Source: Sphingomonas sp. (lineage in GTDB: Bacteria > Pseudomonadota > Alphaproteobacteria > Sphingomonadales > Sphingomonadaceae). From it: a DNA stretch of 64,000 bases. Where the stretch lies: the NCBI RefSeq assembly GCF_003248515.1, contig NZ_QFOB01000010.1:62001-126000 (forward strand), in the 5' to 3' direction. The notes beneath the pieces are model-generated. The model searched no databases and was not told the DNA's origin. It saw nothing but the letters and a program-made list of their open reading frames with translations. The translations under genes were made by a program, and so were the position numbers. Each line of letters begins with the position of its first letter. The stretch's first letter is position 1. Shown here in pieces: positions 33,342 to 40,403 of the stretch.

Positions 33342-34946
33342 TCAAGCGATCAGCCGCTTGAGCGCGGCGATCGTATCCGCCTCGGCGGCCGGCTTGTCCG
33401 TGCGGATCCGCGCGATGCGGGGGAAGCGCATCGCCACGCCGGATTTGTGCCGCCGGGACGGGTGAATGGAATCGAAGGCGATTTCCAGAACCAGCGTCTT
33501 CTCTACCTCGCGCACCGGGCCGAAGCGCTGGACGGTGCCGTTGCGCACGAAGCGGTCGAGCCATTTCAGCTCCTCGTCGGTAATGCCCGAATAGGCCTTG
33601 CCGACGGGAAGAAGCTCGCCCTCCTCGCTCCAGCATCCGAACGTATAGTCCGAATAATAGCTGGATCGTCGGCCATGGCCGCGCTGGGCATACATCATCA
33701 CGCAATCGGCTGTCAGCGGATCGCGCTTCCACTTGTACCACAGCCCCGTACGCCGCCCCGCCACATAGGGGGAATCGCGCCGCTTCAGCATCACCCCCTC
33801 GATCGACGCATCGCGCGCGGCGCCCCTTATCTCCTCCAGCGCCTCGAAATCGGCCGCCTCGATGATCGCCGAAAGATCGAAGCGTGCCGGATCCAGCCGG
33901 GCGACAAACGCCTCCAGCCGCCGGCGCCGCGCGCTCCAGGGCAGATCCCGCACGTCTTCGTCATCATCGAACAATATGTCGTAAAGCCTTACGAAGGCCG
34001 GATATTCATCCATCGTACGAGCTGATACGGCCTTGCGCCCCAGCCGTTGCTGAAGCGCATTGAAGCTCGCCGCCCCCTCGCCTTCCGCCAGCGCGCCACC
34101 GCCCTGATGCGCGCCCTTCACCAGCAATTCGCCATCCAGCACGCCGGCCTCGCGAAAGGCGGCCGCAACATCGGGGAAGCTGCCGGTGATATCGTCGCCC
34201 GCCCGGCTATAGAGCCGGGTCTCCCCGCCCACGCACACGATCTGCACGCGTATGCCATCCCATTTCCATTCCGCCGCATAATCGGCGAGGTCGACGCGCG
34301 CATCCTCCAGCGGATGCGCGAGCATGAAGGGGCGGAACACCGGCACGTCCACCGGGGTCGGGCGCGCGCCTGCGCCCTCTCCCCAGGCGAACAATGGCGC
34401 GAAGGGTGGCTTCAGCCCGTGCCACACCTCCTCCACCTGATCCACATCGAGGCCGAAGCCCTGCGCCAGCCCCGTCTTGGCCAGCCGCGAGGAAACACCC
34501 ACGCGCAGCGCGCCCGTCGCCAGCTTCAGCAAGGCATAACGCCCCGATGCGTCCAGTTGGTCGAGCATTCCGGCCAGCGCGCGCGGCGCCTCGCCCCGGC
34601 CCAGCGTCATCAACCGCTCGATCACGGCGGAAAGGCGCAGGGCTCCGCTGTCCAGTTCCTCGGGCATGTCCGCCGGCTTGGGCCAGAGGAGCGAAACGGT
34701 TTCGGCCAGATCCCCCACGAAATCGCGGCTCATCGCGAACAGCACGGGATCGACCCGCTCCTCCCCGATCGCCTTGATCGCGGCCGGCTTCACATGCGGC
34801 AGATCCAGCGTGCCGGTGAGCGCCGCCATCGCCCATCCGCGATCGGGATCGGGTGTGGCGCGCAGATAATCGGCGATCAGCTTCAGCTTGGCATTGCGCG
34901 ATCGCGTATAGACGAGGCCGTCGAGCAGGCGGGAAAAGTCGCGCAT
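33342..34946 (-). CDS. ATP-dependent DNA ligase
   Basis: LigD-ligase/LigB-type enzyme of 534 aa. An N-terminal helical DNA-binding domain (1-200) precedes the nucleotidyltransferase domain with the adenylated lysine at Lys228 in EWKWDGIRVQ. Further motifs are YSRAGDDITGSFPDV, DGELLV, SIEGVMLKRRDSPY and GLWYKWKRDPL. The OB-fold domain closes the protein. Relatives are often part of a four-gene DNA-repair cluster with an exonuclease, an Lhr-like helicase and a metallophosphatase; none of those is adjacent here. It supplements the essential NAD-dependent ligase, probably in repair. Confidence 0.93.
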   Translation of the reverse strand: MRDFSRLLDGLVYTRSRNAKLKLIADYLRATPDPDRGWAMAALTGTLDLPHVKPAAIKAIGEERVDPVLFAMSRDFVGDLAETVSLLWPKPADMPEELDSGALRLSAVIERLMTLGRGEAPRALAGMLDQLDASGRYALLKLATGALRVGVSSRLAKTGLAQGFGLDVDQVEEVWHGLKPPFAPLFAWGEGAGARPTPVDVPVFRPFMLAHPLEDARVDLADYAAEWKWDGIRVQIVCVGGETRLYSRAGDDITGSFPDVAAAFREAGVLDGELLVKGAHQGGGALAEGEGAASFNALQQRLGRKAVSARTMDEYPAFVRLYDILFDDDEDVRDLPWSARRRRLEAFVARLDPARFDLSAIIEAADFEALEEIRGAARDASIEGVMLKRRDSPYVAGRRTGLWYKWKRDPLTADCVMMYAQRGHGRRSSYYSDYTFGCWSEEGELLPVGKAYSGITDEELKWLDRFVRNGTVQRFGPVREVEKTLVLEIAFDSIHPSRRHKSGVAMRFPRIARIRTDKPAAEADTIAALKRLIA

Positions 34947-35004
34947 CGCGGATCAGCGCCGCATCGGAGCCGGGCCTTGCGCACAGCCCCGCACCGTCAG
35001 GGTG

Positions 35005-35037
35005 AAAAAAGAAAGGGCGGCGCGATCGGCCGCCCTT
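35005..35037 (-). terminator. Rho-independent terminator of the DUF1328 gene
   Basis: On the minus strand, a 9 bp stem (35013-35021 with 35029-35037) is followed by TTTCTTTTTT. It lies 25 bp after the DUF1328 stop. Confidence 0.8.
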
Positions 35038-35061
35038 GCTCGAAAGGTCATATATGTGCCG

Positions 35062-35235
35062 TCAGGTAATGGCCCTGCCGGCAACCACCGCCAGGATCAG
35101 GAAGATCACGAACAGGGCGATAGCCAGGAAGAACAGAATCTTCGCGATGCCGACGAAGGCACCGCCTATTCCACCAAATCCCAACGCACCCAGGATCAGG
35201 CCGACGACGAGAAAGATCAGCGCAAGCTTCAGCAT
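35062..35235 (-). CDS. DUF1328 (YtjA) small membrane protein
   Basis: A 57-residue protein made of two hydrophobic helices: MLKLALIFLVVGLILGALG, a glycine-rich turn (GFGGIGGAF), then LFFLAIALFVIFLILAVV. The family is widespread, of unknown function and often stress-induced. A GGAG site precedes the ATG. An EcfG-type promoter lies 22 bp upstream and a strong terminator follows, so it is a monocistronic stress gene. Confidence 0.9.
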   Translation of the reverse strand: MLKLALIFLVVGLILGALGFGGIGGAFVGIAKILFFLAIALFVIFLILAVVAGRAIT

Positions 35236-35256
35236 GGAGGCTCCTTTCGCCGATAT

Positions 35257-35281
35257 AACAATCGGCGAAAGCGCCCGTTCC
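35257..35281 (-). promoter_or_regulatory. EcfG-type general-stress promoter overlapping a dyad
   Basis: On the minus strand GGAAC (35281-35277) and GTT (35259-35257) are 17 bp apart, matching the alphaproteobacterial EcfG consensus GGAAC-N16/17-GTT. A perfect 10 bp inverted repeat (TTTCGCCGAT, 6-base spacer, ATCGGCGAAA; 35245-35270) overlaps the -10 side and would also form a hairpin in the leader. Confidence 0.7.
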
Positions 35282-35304
35282 AGCCGGCTTTGCGTGGCTT
35301 TTCC

Positions 35305-35802
35305 TCACCCCTTCCGGCTGGCCTCGAACAGGAACCAGGCACGCTCCTCGGCCTGATCGGTCCATTCATCGACAATGCCGCTCGTGGCATTGTCCTTGGC
35401 CTCCTCGGCCTGCTCCTTCACCACCCGAAAGCCCTCGACGAGCTTCAGATTGTCGTCGCGCAGTTCGGCCAGCATCGCATCGGCGGATACGAAATCCGAG
35501 TCATTGTCCTTGATCGTCTGACGACGGGCAATGTCGCCGATCGAACGCAGCGTGGTGCCGCCCGTCTTGCGCACGCGCTCCGCGATCGCGTCCGTCACGC
35601 CCAGGATCTGCGTCGCCTGATCGTCGAGCATCAGGTGATAATCGCGGAAATGCGGGCCTGAGACGTGCCAGTGGAAATTCTTGGTCTTCAGATACAGGGC
35701 ATAGGCATCGGCCAGCACCGCATTCAGCGCCTCGGCCACGCCATGAAGCGCGTTGCTCGAAAGATCGGTCGGGGTGGCGAGCTTGGAAGGTGTGTCCGCC
35801 AT
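35305..35802 (-). CDS. dps: Dps, DNA-binding ferritin-like protein
   Basis: Starvation protein (165 aa) that forms dodecamers, oxidises and stores iron and coats DNA. The intersubunit ferroxidase residues are in NFHWHVSGPHFRDYHLMLDDQ. The helical bundle is complete to SGIVDEWTDQAEERAWFL. Length is as expected. It is upstream of DUF1328 on the same strand with about 70 bp between, so each probably has its own promoter. No EcfG box with correct spacing was seen directly upstream of dps. Confidence 0.95.
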   Translation of the reverse strand: MADTPSKLATPTDLSSNALHGVAEALNAVLADAYALYLKTKNFHWHVSGPHFRDYHLMLDDQATQILGVTDAIAERVRKTGGTTLRSIGDIARRQTIKDNDSDFVSADAMLAELRDDNLKLVEGFRVVKEQAEEAKDNATSGIVDEWTDQAEERAWFLFEASRKG

Positions 35803-35979
35803 GGTCTGTCTCCTCAGATGCTGGTTCCGACCATCCTAACGGAAAAGCGGCCGAACGGCTCCATTACGGGAGCCAAACAAATTCGTTCAAGCTGATTGAG
35901 GAGATCGAAAATGGCCGGGCTCTTCGACAGGGCCGGCTATCGGGCAGATCCGGAGTTGCTCCACCCGGCCCATACAAAG

Positions 35980-36291
35980 TCAGTGCGCGTAACGCACACC
36001 CACCGTCGCCAGCAGCAGCGGCGCCACGTCGCGATTGCCAGGCGCGCAGGCGGCCGCCTGATCGATCGCGGCAAGCCACGGCCCCAGCAGCGCAGATCCC
36101 TCGTCACGCGCCAGCGCATCTGCCATGCCATCCATCACTTCCACGGCGGAATGAAGATCGCTCGCCAGGGCCAGCCGGCGAAGCTGGTTCACCAGCTGGA
36201 TCCGGTCCAGCCCCTTGAGGCGCGAAACCTCTGCGGCAAACTGCCCCAGCGCGTTGCGGAAACCCTGCTGCTGATCGATCATCGTCGCCAT
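35980..36291 (-). CDS. Hypothetical protein, helical
   Basis: A 103-residue soluble protein that I do not recognise. It is rich in Ala and Leu and predicted to be mostly helical (FRNALGQFAAEVSRLKGLDR, HSAVEVMDGMADALARDEG), without signal peptide, TM helix or metal motif. Codon use agrees with its neighbours. The ATG at 36291 is the first of two close ATGs. Confidence 0.6.
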   Translation of the reverse strand: MATMIDQQQGFRNALGQFAAEVSRLKGLDRIQLVNQLRRLALASDLHSAVEVMDGMADALARDEGSALLGPWLAAIDQAAACAPGNRDVAPLLLATVGVRYAH

Positions 36292-36366
36292 GATACGCCC
36301 CCGTTACGATACGTGTGCTCGTTTGTGGTTACTCAAGGATTAAGACGGAACCGTTTCAGCGCCGCC

Positions 36367-36432
36367 TTGACATTTCTCCTCCGTGGCGGCAGAGGCCCCT
36401 CAGCGAGCGGCTCCGGCCGCTTTTTTGTTTTT
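36367..36432 (+). promoter_or_regulatory. TTGACA promoter element and intrinsic terminator upstream of rpmG
   Basis: A consensus TTGACA (36367-36372) is followed at 17 bp by a weak CAGAGG -10. Only about 10 bases later comes a 6 bp hairpin, AGCGGC-TCCG-GCCGCT (36406-36421), with a T-rich tract TTTTTTGTTTTT. This arrangement in front of rpmG could be an attenuator or end a tiny RNA. Confidence 0.5.
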
Positions 36433-36474
36433 CCGGCGGTCCAGGCCGCCCCAGCAGAGATTCGGGATAGCCCC

Positions 36475-36642
36475 ATGGCCAAGCCGACCACGGTCAAGAT
36501 CAAGCTCGTCAGCACCGCAGACACGGGCTTCTATTACGTGACGAAGAAGAATCCGCGTAATCAGACCGAGAAGATGAACTTCCGCAAATATGATCCCGTC
36601 GTGCGCAAGCATGTCGAGTTCAAGGAAGCCAAGATCAAGTAA
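36475..36642 (+). CDS. rpmG: Ribosomal protein bL33
   Basis: Large-subunit ribosomal protein of 55 aa: MAKPTTVKIKLVSTADTG through YYVTKKNPRN and KYDPVVRKHVEFKEAKIK. It lacks the zinc-binding cysteines, so it is the cysteine-free (C-) form. It stands alone, preceded by the leader terminator and followed by a strong terminator at 36698-36721. Confidence 0.97.
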   Translation: MAKPTTVKIKLVSTADTGFYYVTKKNPRNQTEKMNFRKYDPVVRKHVEFKEAKIK

Positions 36643-36697
36643 GCCGGCCGGGCGGCTCCCCGCCGCCCCTTCGCACGCCTGATCCATGATCCAGGCC

Positions 36698-36721
36698 GGG
36701 CGCGCCCAGCGCGCCCTTTTT
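36698..36721 (+). terminator. Rho-independent terminator after rpmG
   Basis: Stem GGGCGCGC (36698-36705) pairs with GCGCGCCC (36709-36716), followed by five T. Confidence 0.85.
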
Positions 36722-36781
36722 CGTGCGTCCGTCCTGCAATCCCTTGCGACGAATCGAGCGCGTCATGCTCGCGAATCCTGT

Positions 36782-36796
36782 TGCGAGTGGTTCGCA
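36782..36796. promoter_or_regulatory. Possible iron-responsive operator upstream of bfd
   Basis: TGCGA-GTGGT-TCGCA, a 15 bp dyad 36 bp before the bfd start. It resembles alphaproteobacterial Fur/iron-box sites (TGC-rich arms around an AT-rich centre), though the centre here is not AT-rich. The assignment rests mainly on the iron-related gene downstream. Confidence 0.35.
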
Positions 36797-36832
36797 CTAG
36801 CGTTAGAGCCCTCAGCGACAGGAGAGTCGTTG

Positions 36833-37009
36833 ATGGTTGTCTGCGTCTGCAATGCCCTGAAGGAACGGGATGTCCGCGATGCGGCACGGTCCGGCTGCCA
36901 GAGTCCGCTGGCGGCCTATGCGGCGCTCGGCCGCCGCCCGCAATGCGGCCAGTGCATTCCCTTCGCCCGCGCCCTGATCGCCGAAGAGCGCGCCGGCCAG
37001 CCGGCCTGA
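36833..37009 (+). CDS. bfd: Bacterioferritin-associated ferredoxin (Bfd)-like protein
   Basis: A 58-residue [2Fe-2S] protein with cysteines at 4, 6, 38 and 41 (CVC and CGQC), the cluster pattern of Bfd, plus Cys22. Bfd reduces the iron core of bacterioferritin to release Fe(II). The ATG at 36833 follows a GGAGAG site. Bacterioferritin itself is not in the window, although dps is 1 kb away. A longer open frame upstream has no conserved sequence. Confidence 0.88.
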   Translation: MVVCVCNALKERDVRDAARSGCQSPLAAYAALGRRPQCGQCIPFARALIAEERAGQPA

Positions 37010-37064
37010 GCTGCTTCGCGAGGGCTCGTCAGCGGGCCTCGCTCTCCATCCACAGATACACGTT

Positions 37065-37157
37065 ATCCCGAACCGCGTCAGGATCCGGTGCGCGCGCCGC
37101 CCCGGACACTATCTCCGCGGCGATTGGTTCGCATGGATCCTGACGCACGTTCGGGAT
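37065..37157. repeat. 93 bp palindromic element between bfd and pirin
   Basis: Long imperfect inverted repeat. The left arm (37065-37086) begins ATCCCGAACC and ends GTCAGGATCC; the right arm (37135-37157) begins GGATCCTGAC and ends GTTCGGGAT. The arms match over about 20 positions. It sits between convergent genes and could fold into a long hairpin. It may be a mobile palindromic unit (REP/MITE-like). Confidence 0.7.
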
Positions 37158-37180
37158 GAGGCATGCCTATCTGGTGCTGA

Positions 37181-38107
37181 TTACGGATAGCGCACCGGGG
37201 CCGGCTTCAGTTCGGCCGGAAGCGGGATGAATTCCGTCTCGCCGGGCACTTTCGCGAAGCGCCCCTCGCGCCAGTCTTCCTTGGCCTGCTCGATCCGTTC
37301 GCCCGAACTCGACACGAAATTCCAGAAGATCTGGCGCGGTTCGGGAAAGGGCTCGCCCCCCACCAGCATCAGCCGCGTCGGGCCGCTCGCCTTCAGCACC
37401 ATCTCCGCGCCGGGCTTGAACACCACCAGTTCGCCCGCCGCGAAGCCGCCCGCCTGCCCCTCCACCGTCACCGCGCCGGAGACGACATAGACGGCGCGCT
37501 CCTCATGCTCGGCGGTCAGCCGATAGCGCGCACCATCGGCCAGAATGATATCGGCATAGACGATGTCGGAAAAGCTCGGCACCGGGGAGCGCAGCCCGTC
37601 GCTCGTGCCCACGATCAGGGTGAGCGAGGTGCCCTCGCCTTCCGTCTTCGGGATTTCATGCGCCTTGTGATGGGAAAAGCCGGGAGCAATCTCTTCCTGC
37701 GCCTTGGGCAGCGCCACCCACGTCTGGAGGCCATAGAGCGCGCCGCCGGCGGCGCGCACTTCGGGGCTGGTCCGCTCGGAATGGACGATGCCGGAGCCCG
37801 CCGTCATCCAGTTGACCTCGCCCGGCCGGATCGCCTGCACCGAACCCACGCTGTCGCGATGGAGGATCTCGCCCTCCAGCAGATAGGTCACGGTCGCCAG
37901 GCCGATATGGGGATGCGGCCGCACGTCCAGCCCGTCACCGCTGCCGAAGACGGCGGGTCCCATCTGGTCGAAGAAGATGAACGGCCCCACCATCCGGCGA
38001 TGCGCCGAAGGCAGCGCGCGCCGCACCTGAAAGCCTTCGCCCAGATCCCTCACCGGCGGCAGGATGATCGAATCGACACCGGGCATGTCATGTGCGCGCA
38101 GGGTCAT
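37181..38107 (-). CDS. Pirin family protein
   Basis: Bicupin of 308 aa. The N-terminal cupin carries the metal motif VRPHPHIGLATVTYLLEGE with a further HSERTSPE, and the C-terminal cupin has ILADGARYRLTAEHEERAVYVVSG. Bacterial pirins include quercetinases and redox or metabolic regulators; the substrate is unknown. It is the distal gene of a group with a second pirin, separated from it by a REP-like element. Confidence 0.9.
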   Translation of the reverse strand: MTLRAHDMPGVDSIILPPVRDLGEGFQVRRALPSAHRRMVGPFIFFDQMGPAVFGSGDGLDVRPHPHIGLATVTYLLEGEILHRDSVGSVQAIRPGEVNWMTAGSGIVHSERTSPEVRAAGGALYGLQTWVALPKAQEEIAPGFSHHKAHEIPKTEGEGTSLTLIVGTSDGLRSPVPSFSDIVYADIILADGARYRLTAEHEERAVYVVSGAVTVEGQAGGFAAGELVVFKPGAEMVLKASGPTRLMLVGGEPFPEPRQIFWNFVSSSGERIEQAKEDWREGRFAKVPGETEFIPLPAELKPAPVRYP

Positions 38108-38160
38108 TTTGCCGTCTCCCTTGAACCGCTTGTTCGTTGCTTCGAGCCTTGTCGCTCAAA

Positions 38161-38249
38161 GATCGTCATCGCGGGGAGCAACGCTCCCTGGCGATCCAGC
38201 CCTCAAACGTGAAGAGATGGATTGCGTCGCCCCACTCGCAATGACGATC
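38161..38249. repeat. 89 bp REP/MITE-like palindrome between the two pirin genes
   Basis: Inverted repeat starting GATCGTCATCGCGGGGAGCA and ending CTCGCAATGACGATC, with internal GGCGATCCA and TGGATTGCG. The outer CGTCAT/ATGACG and inner ATCCA/TGGAT segments follow a palindrome I recall as common in alphaproteobacterial intergenic regions (CGTCATTGCGAG...GCAATCCA). Confidence 0.65.
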
Positions 38250-38268
38250 CTTTCCTATCGGCTCACCC

Positions 38269-38967
38269 TCAGGCGGCGTCGACGAGAACCAGTTCGCTGT
38301 CCTCGATCGCCGTCACCTTCAGCGTCTCCACGCCCGTGATCGCCACACCATCGCGGGCATTGGCCCGCTGGCCATCGATCTCGATCGCGCCCGTCGCCGG
38401 GACGAGATAGCCGCGACGATCGGCGCCGAGCGCATATTCCGCCGTCTCGCCCGCCTTCAGCGTCGCCGCCACCACCCGCGCATCGGTGCGGATCGTGAGC
38501 GCGTCATTGTCGTTCGCGAAGCCGGAGGCCAGCACCACGAACTGCCCGGCGCGATCGCCCTTGGGGAAGGGCTTGGCGCCCCAGCTCGGCTTCTCGCCGG
38601 TCCGGGTGGGCTGGATCCAGATCTGGAAGAGCGTGGTGGGCACGTCCTCCATATTATATTCGGCATGGGCGATGCCGGTGCCGGCGGACATCACCTGCAC
38701 GTCGCCCGCCTCGGTGCGGCCATGATTGCCCAGATTGTCCTGGTGCGTGATCGCGCCGGTGCGAACATAGGTGATGATCTCCATGTCCCGGTGCGGATGC
38801 GGCGGGAAGCCGCTCTTGGGCGCGATCACATCATCGTTCCAGACGCGCAGATTGCCCCAGTTGGTCCGCTTAGGATCATAATAATTGGCGAAGGAGAAAT
38901 GGTGCTTGGCATCCAGCCAGCCATGATTCTCGCCGCCCAGCGATGCGAAAGGCCGTACTTCGATCAT
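38269..38967 (-). CDS. Pirin-related protein, YhaK-like
   Basis: Second bicupin (232 aa), similar to E. coli YhaK. The metal-binding segment is GFPPHPHRDMEIITYV, with GTGIAHAEYN downstream. The C-terminal cupin ends with EDSELVLVD. YhaK and YhhW have been linked to redox sensing and quercetin degradation. It is followed by a palindromic element and the longer pirin, and preceded by a 102-residue unknown in the same orientation, all facing away from the LysR gene. Confidence 0.88.
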   Translation of the reverse strand: MIEVRPFASLGGENHGWLDAKHHFSFANYYDPKRTNWGNLRVWNDDVIAPKSGFPPHPHRDMEIITYVRTGAITHQDNLGNHGRTEAGDVQVMSAGTGIAHAEYNMEDVPTTLFQIWIQPTRTGEKPSWGAKPFPKGDRAGQFVVLASGFANDNDALTIRTDARVVAATLKAGETAEYALGADRRGYLVPATGAIEIDGQRANARDGVAITGVETLKVTAIEDSELVLVDAA

Positions 38968-38998
38968 CGTCTTATCCTTTCAGATCAATCTTGTGTCA

Positions 38999-39307
38999 TC
39001 AGAGCGAGAGGAGGGCGAGCGCATCCACCTGTGCCGGGCTGAAGCCTTGTCCGCGCAGCGTAGGCACTAGGTCCTCGGCCGGCTTGCGGCTACGGCGCGT
39101 GGTGCAGACGAAGCTGCGGATCGCTTCCAGCCGCTGATCCGCCAGCGGACGCGGCGGCCGGTTGCCGGTCAGCGCGCCGTAAAGCCTGCGCAGCGGGCCC
39201 GGTTCCCGGGCCGAGGCGCAGCCGCATTGCGCGGCGTCGTTGAACGCGATCGATACCGCCTGCCATTCGGAGCGGCTGAGGCTCGGCTGGGACTGTGCTG
39301 CGATCAT
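38999..39307 (-). CDS. Hypothetical protein next to pirin genes
   Basis: A 102-residue protein with no family I can name. It contains CGC (AAQCGCASARE), a basic middle (TTRRSRKPAEDL) and a C-terminal helix ending ALALLSL. No signal peptide or TM segment. The end is 31 bp before yhaK, so it is probably the first gene of the pirin operon, divergent from LysR over a 92 bp region with a dyad. Confidence 0.6.
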   Translation of the reverse strand: MIAAQSQPSLSRSEWQAVSIAFNDAAQCGCASAREPGPLRRLYGALTGNRPPRPLADQRLEAIRSFVCTTRRSRKPAEDLVPTLRGQGFSPAQVDALALLSL

Positions 39308-39353
39308 CTCGACCTCCTATCGTGTTGGGGAGGAGATAAGCCGGCTGGACTTG

Positions 39354-39377
39354 ACCGATAAGCCGCATAATATCGGT
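39354..39377. promoter_or_regulatory. Dyad in the LysR/pirin divergent region
   Basis: ACCGATA-N10-TATCGGT, perfect 7 bp arms, lies 22 bp before the LysR start and 46 bp before the divergent gene. Its position fits a LysR-type autoregulatory binding site. Confidence 0.55.
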
Positions 39378-39399
39378 GAGTTCGTTCGAGAAAGTTGAA

Positions 39400-40320
39400 A
39401 TGGCCAATCCCGGTACGCCCACCTTCGATCAGCTCCGCCTGTTCCTCACCGTGGTGGAAACGGGCAGCTTCGCCGCCGCCGCGCGCAAGCTGAACCGCGC
39501 CGTCTCGGTGGTGAGCTACGGCATCGGCAATCTCGAAATGCAGCTCGGCCTGCCCCTGTTCGAGCGCGAGGGGACGCGGCGCCCGCAACTCACCGTGGCG
39601 GGCCGCGCCGTGCTGGCGGAGGCGCATGCCGTGGCACAGGGCATCGATGGCCTGCGCGCCAAGGTGAAGGGCCTGCTGGAAGGGCTGGAGGCGGAGGTCA
39701 ATCTGGCGGTGGACGTGATGCTGCCGTCTGCGCGGCTCGGCCGGGTGCTGCGCGCCTTCAATGCCAAATTCCCCACCGTCTCGCTGCGCCTCCACGTCGA
39801 TGCGCTCGGCGCGATCACCGCGCATGTGCTGGAACGCCGGGCCGTGATCGGCGTCAGCGGGCCGATCATCACCGGCCGGGATATCGAGCGCGTCGCCGCC
39901 GGCACGGTGGCGATGATCCCGGTCGCCGCGCCCGATCATGCGCTGGCGCGGATGCAGCCCATCCCGCCAGGCGCGACGCGCGATCATGTGCAGCTTGTGC
40001 TCACGGATCGATCGCCGCTCACCGAGGGGCGCGATTTCAGCGTGACCAGCACGCGCACCTGGCGCCTCGCCGATCTCGGCGCCAAGCATCAATTGCTGCG
40101 CGAGGGGATAGGCTGGGGCAATATGCCGCTGCCGATGGTGGAAGCGGATCTGATCGCGGGCACGCTCGTCCGCCTCGCCCTGCCGGATGATACGGGCGGC
40201 AGCTATCGCTTCTCCGGCATCTGGCGCCGTGACGAACCCCCCGGCCCCGCCGCTTCGTGGCTGCTCCAGCAGTTCATCGATGAAGGCGCGCGTGACGAGG
40301 ATGCCGGGCCGGATGTCTAG
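39400..40320 (+). CDS. LysR-family transcriptional regulator
   Basis: LTTR of 306 aa from the ATG at 39400. The winged helix-turn-helix is at residues 6-62 (FDQLRLFLTVVETGSFAAAA, ending with ERE plus LTVAGRAVL). A substrate-binding domain follows from about residue 90. It is divergent from the hypothetical-pirin genes, which are its likely targets. The effector is unknown. A frame extension to 39376 lacks a good ribosome site. Confidence 0.92.
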   Translation: MANPGTPTFDQLRLFLTVVETGSFAAAARKLNRAVSVVSYGIGNLEMQLGLPLFEREGTRRPQLTVAGRAVLAEAHAVAQGIDGLRAKVKGLLEGLEAEVNLAVDVMLPSARLGRVLRAFNAKFPTVSLRLHVDALGAITAHVLERRAVIGVSGPIITGRDIERVAAGTVAMIPVAAPDHALARMQPIPPGATRDHVQLVLTDRSPLTEGRDFSVTSTRTWRLADLGAKHQLLREGIGWGNMPLPMVEADLIAGTLVRLALPDDTGGSYRFSGIWRRDEPPGPAASWLLQQFIDEGARDEDAGPDV

Positions 40321-40403
40321 CAGGGCCACACTCCGGCCCCCTTCCGGCGGGTGGCGAGCGTTTCCGGATGACGTCCCCCGCCCGAGCGCCTAAACCCCGC
40401 CCC

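Noticed and set aside
35803..35845. GGAAC upstream of dps as an EcfG promoter
   Set aside because: No GTT occurs at 16-17 bp before the start codon.
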